Source of the DNA: an uncultured Chloroflexota bacterium
Lineage (GTDB): Bacteria; Chloroflexota; Anaerolineae; Promineifilales; Promineifilaceae
Direction of reading: 5' to 3'
Assembly: GCA_900696625.1 (NCBI GenBank)
Contig: CAADGU010000056.1
Span: 1-64,000 of the forward strand
Length of the DNA stretch: 64,000 bases
This document shows, piece by piece, positions 34,731 to 43,946 of this stretch; within the stretch, counting starts at the first letter, position 1, and each line of letters opens with the position of its first letter. A program made the position numbers and the translations under genes. Below the pieces are notes generated by a model. It did not search any database. It had not been told where the DNA came from and saw only the letters and a program-made list of their open reading frames with translations.

Positions 34731-36787
34731 CAGACCAGGGCTAACGCCAGAACTGACAGCAGCGTCAGGTGTAGTTTAGGCCAGAGGGCAACGGCCGTTT
34801 CCCGCCAAACCAGGATGACGCTGCCCAACAGCCCTGCGGCGGTCGCCGCCGCCAGCCAGGGCAACAACAACACCAACTCTACCCCAGACGCCTCGCCGAA
34901 GAACAGGCGCGGGACGCCAAAGGCCGGGTCCACGTCGCCCACCAGGCTGGCGAAGGAGAGCAAAAAGAGAAGGAAAGACAGGGAAAAAGCAACGGCCGTC
35001 CAGCGGCTCAGGCGCAGGGATAACAGCCCCTTCGCCCGACTCAGGGCAGGCTGTTTCACCCCAGGATGGCGCAGCCAGCCAACCAACCAGCCAAAACCGG
35101 AGAGGATGAACAGCAGCAGCGTCAAGCCAATCAGCAGGGCGCTGATAGAAAGTGTGGCATACCAGGGTGCCTTAAAGGCAGACGTGGCGGTGAAGTTGAG
35201 GAAAGCAGGACGGCCGTCCAGCGACAACCACTGCCTGCCCTCAGTATCGGTGTGGAAAGCCAGGTCGCCCTGCCCCCATTCATGGCGGAACAGCCCTGGT
35301 TCAACTTCCACATACCGCTCCGGGCGACCCTCTACCATCACCTGCAAATAGCCGTCTCGCGTGGCGCTGACCTGGGCCGCTTCTAGCAGGCGAAACACCG
35401 TTGCCGGGCCACTGAAATCAGCGCGGGCCAGGTGGTATTCACCCGTATAGTCGGCCAACCGGCTGGCGGCGTCCGGCGCGGGCGTCGGGACGGGCAGAAC
35501 AGGCGCGGGGTAATATTGGTCCATAAACCGTTCCCAAAGCTGCTGCGGGGCGTCTACGCCGCCAGCGCCGTTGTAGGCGACGTACAGCCCCACGTTTTCG
35601 GTCGGCAGCAGGTAGAGACCGGCATTAAATTGGAAGGCGGAGCCGCGATGGAAGAGGACGTCATGCCCGTTGCTTCGCTGCATCATAAAGCCATAGCCCA
35701 TGCCGTCCAGGCGCGGGTCGGGGGTGTAGTGGCGGCGGTGCATCAGGTAGACTGTTTCGGGCTGGAGGATGGTAGCGTCGGCGTAACGGCCGTTTTGCAA
35801 ATGGGCGATCATAAAGCGGCTCATGTCGGCCGCCGAGGCGCTCATCGCTCCGGCCGGATACGGCGGGGAAAAGAGGAATCCGCCCGGCAGAGTACTAAGC
35901 TCGCCCGCGCCATAGCCAATCGCCAGGTCGCTGCGCAACTCTGGCGGCACGGGCTGGCGCAGTGTGCTGTGGCGCATCTCCAGCGGGGCGAAAATATGGG
36001 TTTCCACGTAATCAGCGAAAGGTTCGCCGGAGACTCGCTCGACAATGTAGCCAGCCAGGGCTGTGCCGTAGTTGGAGTAAGCCTGTGTCTGTCCTGGCGG
36101 GAAAACCCGCGCCGGTTGCAGTTCAACCAGGTATTGGCGCAAGGGCATCATCTTCTCTGCCGAGAGGACAAACAGCGCTTCGCCCTGGTCGGCAAAACCG
36201 GCCGTGTGGGTCATCAGGTAGGCCAGGGTGATGGGTTCCGGAAAGGTGGCGGGAATAGTGAAGTCCAGATAGTCGTTGACGTCAGCGTGCAGGTCAAGCC
36301 GTCCCTGTTCCGCAAGCTGCATCACGGCCGTCCAGGTGATCAGCTTACCCACCGAACCGGTACGCAAAAGGGTGCGTTCCCCATCCATCAGCCGGTTTTG
36401 GGCCTGGTCGGCCAGGCCATACCCTTTAGTCAGGATTGTTTCACCACCAGCGACAATGGTTACAGCCGCACCGGGGATGCCCAGGTCGGCCAGTTGGGTG
36501 GTGATGGTTTTGTCCAGGAATTGCTCCAGATGGGGCAGCACGGCCGTTTCACCATTGGCCTGGGCGTGTGTGGGCTGGGGGGAAGCGATCAGTAAACCGA
36601 ACAGAGCTAACAACACAAAACCGGATGATCCAGAATCGCGCCGTGACCACCGTTTTTTGAACAGAACCGCGCCTAGGGTAACCATTGCCGTGCCCATGGC
36701 CAGGTAAACCAGGCCGGCCAATGAAGCGCGAGGGGCTAAGTCGGAAACAGCAACGGCCGTTAAGAAATTCGTGATTATTCCTTGCAT
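34697..36787 (-). CDS. Serine hydrolase (class C beta-lactamase/PBP-like) with C-terminal TM helices
   Basis: RTGSVGKLITWTAVMQL (SxxK), YSNYG, HRGSAFQF. Confidence 0.88.
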   Translation of the reverse strand: MQGIITNFLTAVAVSDLAPRASLAGLVYLAMGTAMVTLGAVLFKKRWSRRDSGSSGFVLLALFGLLIASPQPTHAQANGETAVLPHLEQFLDKTITTQLADLGIPGAAVTIVAGGETILTKGYGLADQAQNRLMDGERTLLRTGSVGKLITWTAVMQLAEQGRLDLHADVNDYLDFTIPATFPEPITLAYLMTHTAGFADQGEALFVLSAEKMMPLRQYLVELQPARVFPPGQTQAYSNYGTALAGYIVERVSGEPFADYVETHIFAPLEMRHSTLRQPVPPELRSDLAIGYGAGELSTLPGGFLFSPPYPAGAMSASAADMSRFMIAHLQNGRYADATILQPETVYLMHRRHYTPDPRLDGMGYGFMMQRSNGHDVLFHRGSAFQFNAGLYLLPTENVGLYVAYNGAGGVDAPQQLWERFMDQYYPAPVLPVPTPAPDAASRLADYTGEYHLARADFSGPATVFRLLEAAQVSATRDGYLQVMVEGRPERYVEVEPGLFRHEWGQGDLAFHTDTEGRQWLSLDGRPAFLNFTATSAFKAPWYATLSISALLIGLTLLLFILSGFGWLVGWLRHPGVKQPALSRAKGLLSLRLSRWTAVAFSLSFLLFLLSFASLVGDVDPAFGVPRLFFGEASGVELVLLLPWLAAATAAGLLGSVILVWRETAVALWPKLHLTLLSVLALALVWWLSYWNLLGL

Positions 36788-36801
36788 ATCATCCTTCCTT
36801 T

Positions 36802-36895
36802 GTAAGCGTTCAGTCCCTCAAGAGACCTGACAGGTTTTTGGCCTGCAAAGTTTCAAGTTGAACTGGTAAAAAACCTGTCAGGTCTTAACGGTTAC
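36802..36895. repeat. 94-bp palindromic intergenic repeat, copy A (MITE/REP-like)
   Basis: GTAAGCGTTCAG...AGACCTGACAGGTTTTT...AAAAACCTGTCAGGTCT...AACGGTTAC; 2 mismatches over 94 nt to 40875..40968. Confidence 0.85.
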
Positions 36896-36927
36896 CTTCC
36901 TTTTGCATTGTGGGTACTTAACTTGAG

Positions 36928-36972
36928 GATAACGGCCGTCCCGGCGTAGGCGCATGGGTCAAACGGCGTATT
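36928..36972. promoter_or_regulatory. 45-bp intergenic element, copy 2
   Basis: GATAACGGCCGTCCCGGCGTAGGCGCATGGGTCAAACGGCGTATT. Confidence 0.65.
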
Positions 36973-37082
36973 GGGGTAGTATGGCGGAGGGGGTGTGTCT
37001 TGCGGTACGGCCGTTTTATTCCTATACTCTGCCGGATTAACGGCCGTCAGAAAGCGCACGAATTCTCGAAGGAGGTATTGAG

Positions 37083-37730
37083 ATGCCGGAATTGATGAGA
37101 GAGAGACGTAATTATCAAGCCGAAGTTCATTTTGCGCTGGGGGCCGTCATCCAGGGCATCATCGTCGCCGCGCTGGGTGACGAAGTCGCCAGCGTCCTGC
37201 GCACCCAGTCTTTGTTGGAATCAATCCCGGTCTTCTTTGCCGCAGCGCAAAGCCTCCTGATCTGTATCGTGTTCTGGTACAGGTTTATGGATGACTACTT
37301 CTTTGGCTTCCGGGTCCTGGTGATGACGGCCAATACACATTTTTTCTTTGCCTGTTTGTATCTGGTTCTCGGCCTGCAACAGCTTGTCGCCATTCGCTTC
37401 GTGGATGCCCCGCGAGCCTGGATGACGCTATATGTCTTGTTAATTGCCACCACGGTGCTGGGGTCTCGACTGGTATCAGCACGGGCGCAGATCATCAACG
37501 AGGCAGGGGTTAGAGCAGCACTGGACTATGATCCCGGTTCGAAGATGTTTCTCGCCACGTATGTGGCCTCGGTGCTGTGTTTGGTCTTGTGGAATGTGAT
37601 ACCTGCGGTGAATGTGGTCTGGTTTCACATGCTGGCGCTGACTATATCCGCCGTTGGACTGGTCCTGCTGGCGGTCTTCTCCATCCGGGTGTTTCGGCGG
37701 CACCTGGATGTTGGCCGGGAAGTGACGTGA
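37083..37730 (+). CDS. Hypothetical membrane protein
   Basis: Six or so hydrophobic segments; GGAGG upstream of ATG. Confidence 0.65.
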   Translation: MPELMRERRNYQAEVHFALGAVIQGIIVAALGDEVASVLRTQSLLESIPVFFAAAQSLLICIVFWYRFMDDYFFGFRVLVMTANTHFFFACLYLVLGLQQLVAIRFVDAPRAWMTLYVLLIATTVLGSRLVSARAQIINEAGVRAALDYDPGSKMFLATYVASVLCLVLWNVIPAVNVVWFHMLALTISAVGLVLLAVFSIRVFRRHLDVGREVT

Positions 37731-37740
37731 GCGCGGCGAA

Positions 37741-40521
37741 TTATAACAGCCCCAACTCGCGTCCACGCGCTACAGCCTGCGTGCGGTTTTGAACGTACAA
37801 CTTGCCGTAGATGTTCTCCATATGCTTCTTCACCGTCGCCGTGGCGATAAACAATCGCTCCCCAATTTGCCGGTTGGTCAGCCCTTCGGCCGCCAGCCGC
37901 AGCGCCTCTAGTTCCCGTTCGCTGAGTGGTTCGGCCAGCCAGTGGGCCAGATCGGGTGTTATTTCGGGCGGAGTGGCTGCTGGCTCTGGCCCTGTGGTCG
38001 CCTCTGGCGGCGAATGACCGGGTATCGGCTTGGCCTCAAAAGCAGTTAATAATTGGGCGGCGTAGGCGGACACGGCCGTATCCGCCAACACCACCCGCGC
38101 CAACAATTCCCCCAACGGCCGTCCCTCATCCACAAACAGGCGTAAATACCCCTCCGGCTCCGCCAACGTCAGAGCGCGACACAGCGTCTTTTGCGCCGTT
38201 TCCGAATCACCTTGCGCCTGCTGCGCCAACGCCTGAATAGTCAAAATCTCGATAACCTTTCCGGCGCGGCCGGCCGCTTCCGCGCCGCATAAAAGCTGCG
38301 CTAACAGGTCGTTCGCTTCGTCTGTCTTGCCCTGCGCCAGCCAGATGCGGGCCAGCAGAGTATATTCAAACTCGAACCAGTCGCCCGGTGCTGTCGCCGA
38401 TTCCAGCCCATAATTGGCCATCAACCGCGCTGCCCAGGCAGCCGCCTGTTCCAGGCGCCCCTGCCGCAGCCAGAGCCGGGCCGTCGCCGCCCCCAGGCGC
38501 AAATCCAACAAGGCCATCTGCGTGGGCTGCATCACCGCTGCCGCCAGACGCAGTACAGCGTGGGCCTCATCCGGCGCACCCTGCGCCTGCCGCAGTTGGG
38601 AGAGTGCCATCGCCCCATTCAAAACCGTTGGTCCCAATCCGGCCTGCCGGGCCAACTGTACTGCCTCTTCCAGGTAGGCGGCGGCTTCATCCAGTTGGTT
38701 GCGTTCATAATAAAGCCGTCCCAGCCCTACTTTGGGGATACTGGCAACCGGCAGTGGTCGGTTATGACGGCCGTAAGCCAGATGTTGCGCCTGTTGCCAG
38801 ATGGCGCTGGCCTGATGCAGTTGGCCGCGCAGCTCCGCCAGTTCCGCCTGTGCTGCCAGCGCAGACAATAAGGAAAACCGGTTGTCCACCTCAGCGGCGA
38901 TGGCAGCGGCGTTGCGATACGCCGCAGTGGCGGCATCCAGCCTGTCTTGCATCCGGTAAGCGTGACCGAGCATAATTTCCAACGTGCCCCGAAAACGAAG
39001 CTGGTCGTCGGGGAGTTCTGCCCGCGCCTGCAAACAGTAGGTGAGCGCATCGGCAAAACGGCCGTGATTCAAAGCAATTTGCCCCTGCAAAGCGGCTAAC
39101 TCCACATGCCAGTCACGGCCGTTTGGTTCCTGGGCCAGCAGCGACGGCAAAACGCGCGCAAAGTAAGCCTCGGTTTCGGCCATCTTTCCGGCGTACATCA
39201 ACGTCCAGGCCCGCCCCATGGCCAGGGGGCCGCTGCTGTCTACCAGTTCCGGCGGCAGCAAATCCAGCCAGCGGCGCAGGGTAGCAACTTCCCCTTCGGT
39301 GCGCAGCTTCCAGCGGGCCGCTTTTACCAGTTCACCCGCCCGCGCCAGGTCTCCAGCAGCCAGCGCGTGGCGAATGGCGTCGCCCGTAAGTTCCTGTTGG
39401 GCGCACCATTGGCTGGCTCGCCGGTGCAGCACTGCTATCTGGTCAGGATATGTCTGTTTGAGCCGGTGCCGCAGCAGGTCGGCAAACAGGCGGTGGAAAC
39501 GATACCACTGCCGCCGGTCGTCCAGCGGCGTCAGGAACAGGTTGGCAGCTTCCAACTGTTCCAGGGTGGTTTGGGCATCGTCCGTTTCTAAGACTGCCTG
39601 GCACAAGGGAGCACACAGCCGGTCTAAAATGGCGGTGCGTAAGAGAAAATCTTGAATTTGCGGTGGTTGTTTATGCAGCGCTTCCTCGATGAGGTAATCC
39701 AAGACGTAACGATGGCTGCCGGTGAAATTGGCGATGAAATCGGCGCGGGCGGCGTTATCGGCTAGAGGCTGCATGGCCAGGGCGGCCAATTGCAGTCCCG
39801 CAATCCAGCCTTCGGTGCGAGCCTCCAGGGCGGCTACATCTTCTGGGACCAGGTTGAGACCCCATATTTGTTGTAGGAAGGTAGCCGCTTCAACGGCCGT
39901 GAAGCGCAAATCAGCCGCCCGCAACTCATTCATCTCCCGTCCCGCGCGCAGACGAGACAAGGGCAAGGGCGGGTCGGCACGGCTGGCGATGATCAGCCCC
40001 AGTTGCGGCGGCTGCCGGTCAAGCAGGTAGGCCAGGCTGTCATGGATGGCTTCGTTTTCAATGACGTGATAATCATCCAGCAATACGATCAGGCGGTCGC
40101 TCCGGGCAGCCAGTTCGTTGATGAGGATAGCGAGGACGGTGTGAGGAGATGGGGAGTCTGCGGATTGCAGGAGGGCAACGGCCGTTTCACCCAATTCCTC
40201 ATCTGCCGTTTGCAAAGCGGCGATCAGGTAGCGGAGAAACAGGGTCAGGTCGTTATCTTGCTCGTCCAGCGAGAGCCAACAAAAATGAGTAATGGAGAAT
40301 GAGGCTGGATGAAGTTGAGATTCATCCGGCCCTATTTCTGACTCATAATGCTGAATCCACTCGGCCAGCAAGGTCGTTTTGCCAAACCCTGCTGGAGCGG
40401 AGATGAGGGTGAGTTTACGATCAAGCCCGTCATGAAGCCGCCCCATGAGGTGGGGGCGGTCTACCAGATTGGGTCGCACGGTGGGCGGCCACAATTTGGT
40501 CGTCAGAATAGGTTGAGACAT
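37741..40521 (-). CDS. MalT/LAL-type LuxR family transcriptional regulator
   Basis: LTLISAPAGFGKTTLLAEW Walker A, TPR-like middle, C-terminal LSERELEALRLAAEGLTNRQIGERLFIATATVKKHMENIYGKL HTH. Confidence 0.95.
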   Translation of the reverse strand: MSQPILTTKLWPPTVRPNLVDRPHLMGRLHDGLDRKLTLISAPAGFGKTTLLAEWIQHYESEIGPDESQLHPASFSITHFCWLSLDEQDNDLTLFLRYLIAALQTADEELGETAVALLQSADSPSPHTVLAILINELAARSDRLIVLLDDYHVIENEAIHDSLAYLLDRQPPQLGLIIASRADPPLPLSRLRAGREMNELRAADLRFTAVEAATFLQQIWGLNLVPEDVAALEARTEGWIAGLQLAALAMQPLADNAARADFIANFTGSHRYVLDYLIEEALHKQPPQIQDFLLRTAILDRLCAPLCQAVLETDDAQTTLEQLEAANLFLTPLDDRRQWYRFHRLFADLLRHRLKQTYPDQIAVLHRRASQWCAQQELTGDAIRHALAAGDLARAGELVKAARWKLRTEGEVATLRRWLDLLPPELVDSSGPLAMGRAWTLMYAGKMAETEAYFARVLPSLLAQEPNGRDWHVELAALQGQIALNHGRFADALTYCLQARAELPDDQLRFRGTLEIMLGHAYRMQDRLDAATAAYRNAAAIAAEVDNRFSLLSALAAQAELAELRGQLHQASAIWQQAQHLAYGRHNRPLPVASIPKVGLGRLYYERNQLDEAAAYLEEAVQLARQAGLGPTVLNGAMALSQLRQAQGAPDEAHAVLRLAAAVMQPTQMALLDLRLGAATARLWLRQGRLEQAAAWAARLMANYGLESATAPGDWFEFEYTLLARIWLAQGKTDEANDLLAQLLCGAEAAGRAGKVIEILTIQALAQQAQGDSETAQKTLCRALTLAEPEGYLRLFVDEGRPLGELLARVVLADTAVSAYAAQLLTAFEAKPIPGHSPPEATTGPEPAATPPEITPDLAHWLAEPLSERELEALRLAAEGLTNRQIGERLFIATATVKKHMENIYGKLYVQNRTQAVARGRELGLL

Positions 40522-40616
40522 AGAGACATTATAATGTGCCTCTCCGTTCTGCCCAAACGAGGCCTTCCCTCAAATGATAATATCATCGCCCAGCACGGCA
40601 CAACCCGATTTCATCT

Positions 40617-40832
40617 TCACGCCTCGTCATTGTTTTGCTGTTGTACAGACAGTAATGGCAGGCCCAGGTCGCGGATGCGCGTCAGAATGCCGTGCAGGGC
40701 GGCCTGATCCGCCACTTGTCCATGCAAAAGGGTCGTGCCGTCTTCCAGATGACGCAGGTTCAAACCATCAAATTCGGCAGCCCAATCCGGGTCCAGATGG
40801 CCTCTGATGCGGATGTAGTAAATGTCAGGCAT
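40617..40832 (-). CDS. Small conserved hypothetical protein
   Basis: MPDIYYIRIRGHLDPDWAAEFDGL...GTTLLHGQVADQAALHGILTRIRDLGLPLLSV, upstream of LAL regulator. Confidence 0.65.
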   Translation of the reverse strand: MPDIYYIRIRGHLDPDWAAEFDGLNLRHLEDGTTLLHGQVADQAALHGILTRIRDLGLPLLSVQQQNNDEA

Positions 40833-40874
40833 GGTGTTCCTCGTTAAAACTGTGGGGCAATTTGATGTTTTGCT

Positions 40875-40968
40875 GTAAGCGTTCAGTCCCTCAAGAGACC
40901 TGACAGGCTTTTGGCCTGCAAAGTTTCAAGTTGAACTGGTAAAAAACCTGTCAGGTCTGAACGGTTAC
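40875..40968. repeat. 94-bp palindromic intergenic repeat, copy B
   Basis: 98% identical to 36802..36895; long internal inverted repeat plus matching outer ends GTAAGCGTTCAG/CTGAACGGTTAC. Confidence 0.85.
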
Positions 40969-41002
40969 GTTTTGCCCATTGTTTTTGGGTAACTGGCTAT
41001 AA

Positions 41003-41047
41003 GATAACGGCCGTTCCGGCGTAGGCGCATGGGTCAAAAGGCGTATT
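41003..41047. promoter_or_regulatory. 45-bp intergenic element, copy 3
   Basis: GATAACGGCCGTTCCGGCGTAGGCGCATGGGTCAAAAGGCGTATT. Confidence 0.65.
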
Positions 41048-41068
41048 GTCTGTTAACATTGCCTGGCT

Positions 41069-41524
41069 ATGAACAGGATGCAGGTACAGGCCATATCCGG
41101 CAGGGGCGACCAGGCTGACCTGCCGCTGCCTGCGGGTAAGGGCAGCTATGCCCTCCTCTTGCACCTGGCAGAACCGGCCTGGATTGAGGTGGGGCAGTTG
41201 GGGCGGTGGCCGTTTGCCGCCGGGCATTATCTCTACCTGGGCAGTGCGTTGGGGCCAGGGGGATTGGCGGCGCGGCTGCGGCGCCATTTATCGCCGGTGG
41301 AACGGCCGTTTTGGCACATAGATTATTTGCGGCGTCAGGCAGTGGTCACGGCCGTGTGGGTTCAGCAAGGCCCGGCGCGCCTGGAATGTACCTGGGCGAC
41401 GCTGGCCGCCCAATGGCCGGACGTCACCATCCCCGTCCCCCGTTTTGGCGCCTCAGATTGCCGCTGTGCGGCGCATCTGGTTTATAGTTCTTCAGGATTT
41501 GGCGAGATGGGGCGTGATGCGTGA
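41069..41524 (+). CDS. GIY-YIG/DUF123 family protein
   Basis: GSYALLLHL...GHYLYLGSALGPGGLAARLRRHL...FWHIDYLRRQA...RFGASDCRCAAHLVY. Confidence 0.85.
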   Translation: MNRMQVQAISGRGDQADLPLPAGKGSYALLLHLAEPAWIEVGQLGRWPFAAGHYLYLGSALGPGGLAARLRRHLSPVERPFWHIDYLRRQAVVTAVWVQQGPARLECTWATLAAQWPDVTIPVPRFGASDCRCAAHLVYSSSGFGEMGRDA

Positions 41525-41575
41525 GGGCTTTTTATACTTGACCAGGAGAGAGAGTGATTACAGGAGAGTGATGTA

Positions 41576-42361
41576 ATGAAAACACAATTTATGCTAACCC
41601 CTTACTTTTTGGATCAACCAGTGCCGCCATTAGAAGAGCTGGCGCAACCGGACTGGGTGGTCAACCGGCGGGACTTGCCAGCGGCGGCGGTGCAAACGCG
41701 CCTATCGGTGCTTCATGCAGCTCTGGCCGATCAGGTGGCTACGGCCGTAGCCGCCCACCGCCTGCCTGTTTCCGTCGCCGGCGATTGCTGTGCCACTTTG
41801 GGCGTGATGGTCGGTTTACAGCGAGCGGGCGTGGAACCAACCTTGATCTGGTTTGACGCTCACGGCGATTTCAATACCTGGGAGACCACGCCCAGCGGCT
41901 TTCTGGGCGGTATGCCGCTGGCGATGCTGGCGGGGTTGGGTGAGCAGACAATGGTGCAGGCGTTGGGTCTGCGCCCTCTAGCGCCAGAACACATTGTGCT
42001 GACAGACGGCCGTGATTTAGACCCTGGTGAACGAGACCTGATTGCCGGTTGTGGCCTGGTGCATTTGCGCGACCCCCGCAGTTTGTTGGAGTATCCGTTG
42101 GCGGCACGGCCGTTATACATCCACTTTGACACTGACATCCTCAACCCGCTGGACGCACCGGCGATGAGTTATCCGGCCGAAGGTGGCCCACGGGCCGCGG
42201 CGTTAACGCCGATATTTCGCCATCTGGCGCAGAGTGGTCAACTGACGGCCGTGTCCCTTTCCACCTGGAACCCGAAGCTCGATGCGGATGGGCGATCCAG
42301 GGAAATCTGTATGGGGCTACTCAGGGAGTTGCTAGACGCCGCCCCGCAAACAGACGCCTAA
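41576..42361 (+). CDS. Arginase/agmatinase family protein (divergent metal site)
   Basis: LIWFDAHGDFNT, HFDTDILNPLDAPAM; first motif AGDCCAT instead of GGDHS. Confidence 0.8.
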   Translation: MKTQFMLTPYFLDQPVPPLEELAQPDWVVNRRDLPAAAVQTRLSVLHAALADQVATAVAAHRLPVSVAGDCCATLGVMVGLQRAGVEPTLIWFDAHGDFNTWETTPSGFLGGMPLAMLAGLGEQTMVQALGLRPLAPEHIVLTDGRDLDPGERDLIAGCGLVHLRDPRSLLEYPLAARPLYIHFDTDILNPLDAPAMSYPAEGGPRAAALTPIFRHLAQSGQLTAVSLSTWNPKLDADGRSREICMGLLRELLDAAPQTDA

Positions 42362-43806
42362 AGATTAACCAGGGTGCGATGAATCTCCACCATCGCCAGT
42401 GTGTCCAGGTGGCAGTAGGCGCGTAGTTGGGCGGCCAGTTGCTCTTTCACGGCCGTGTCCGCCTCCCCGACCATCTGCTCCCATACCACCTGCGCCTGCT
42501 CCCCATTTTGCACATCTAACCGCTGATAGCTCAATGCCGGGGCCAATACAGGCAGGACGGATTTCAACGAGTTGGAGCCACCAAAACGGTAATGGCGGTA
42601 ATGTTTTCTGAAGATGTTCAGTTGATCCCACAGCCGGTCAACCATGCCTGACAAACGGGGCGCATGTTCGGGAAAGGCATCGGCCAATTCGGCCAGCCGC
42701 CCTTTCTCAAACGGGGCATAGTACACGATGATGCTGCCCGTTTCGCCGATGTGTTCCAGGAGGGAGTGCAGCAACGGCCGTCGTGGATCATCTGCGCCCG
42801 TGTGTAAATACTCCCGGTGGCTTAAGTTACCATCGGCGTCCAGGATGTGGCAGCTATATTGAAAGGGGGTGTGCTGGTAGGGTTTACACCCGGTAAAGGT
42901 GGGAATGGCGGGATCAATGGTCTCAAAGTCAAAAAAGTAGAGCGGGTAAACCAGGGTGTCGAGTTCCCGGCGAATGGCGTCGCAGTCTATGGTCATTTCC
43001 TGCCGGGTCAACTGCTGCACAAAGGCAGCCGCTCGTTTATCGGCCAATGCAAAATCGGGCGGGATGTCACGGATATAGCGAATACCAGCCGCGGCCAGCT
43101 GCTGCTCCAGGGCTGGTTTGAGGTGGGGCACATCATAAATCGTCAAGCCATCCACGCTTTGCCAGCAGTGGGCATAAAAGGGGCATGGCTGGGGCTTCAG
43201 GCAGTGCCGGCCGATAGAGACATCAGGCACGGCCGTTTGTGCCACCACCTGGCGCATGGCAGCCACATCCGCGGCGGCCTGTGGCAAAATGGCCTGGACA
43301 TCGGCGGTGACATCGGCCAGGGCAAAGAGGTTGCTTAAATCCGGGTAGCGACAGTCATTGTTCAGGTGCATCAGGCTGGCCTGGGTGATGTTCAGCCCGG
43401 TCTGAGCCAGCACATACCACTGGAAAGCCACATCGGGCAGGTACTCGTCGGCTTTGTAGCCGGTACTGGATTTCACCTCGATGAGATGCCAGCCGGTTTT
43501 GGTGCGCGTCAGAATGTCCACCTTCACCAGCAAATCGGCGGTGTGGAAGGTGGCCTGGAAAATCGTGGTGGCGCCTGCGGCAATGGCTGCCGCTGTCAGC
43601 GGGGCCATCTCTTCGGGGTGCGGGCGATAGGGAATGGTACGGCCGTCGGGAAACCGCTCTCTGGCCCGCACATCTACGTCTTGCCCGGCGCGCAGGCGGC
43701 GCTGCATGGCCGGGTCTGGCGGCGCAGCCAGGTGGGGCCGGTAGGCCGCCAGCCAAAACGCTTGGGCACATTGGGTGAAAGATAGGTAAGCCGTTTTAGT
43801 GAGCAT
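42358..43806 (-). CDS. DUF2779 domain-containing protein (nuclease-like)
   Basis: LTKTAYLSFTQCAQAFWLA N-terminus, IEVKSSTGYK, YFFDFETIDPAIPTFTG...IVYYAPFEKGRL. Confidence 0.8.
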   Translation of the reverse strand: MLTKTAYLSFTQCAQAFWLAAYRPHLAAPPDPAMQRRLRAGQDVDVRARERFPDGRTIPYRPHPEEMAPLTAAAIAAGATTIFQATFHTADLLVKVDILTRTKTGWHLIEVKSSTGYKADEYLPDVAFQWYVLAQTGLNITQASLMHLNNDCRYPDLSNLFALADVTADVQAILPQAAADVAAMRQVVAQTAVPDVSIGRHCLKPQPCPFYAHCWQSVDGLTIYDVPHLKPALEQQLAAAGIRYIRDIPPDFALADKRAAAFVQQLTRQEMTIDCDAIRRELDTLVYPLYFFDFETIDPAIPTFTGCKPYQHTPFQYSCHILDADGNLSHREYLHTGADDPRRPLLHSLLEHIGETGSIIVYYAPFEKGRLAELADAFPEHAPRLSGMVDRLWDQLNIFRKHYRHYRFGGSNSLKSVLPVLAPALSYQRLDVQNGEQAQVVWEQMVGEADTAVKEQLAAQLRAYCHLDTLAMVEIHRTLVNL

Positions 43807-43946
43807 AGGTCATCATCCTGACACAGACTTTTAATTCTGTAGCCTCAGCGGTGAATGATAATGGGCGAACGGTGGGGCAGTCATCCATATTTGTTGCTAC
43901 ACTTCCTCCGGCGACCAATATCCGATTACCGATTACGGAGAATAAC

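Noticed and set aside
35432-36595. 387-aa plus-strand ORF opposite the serine hydrolase
   Set aside because: Antisense shadow; the minus-strand protein has clear catalytic motifs.
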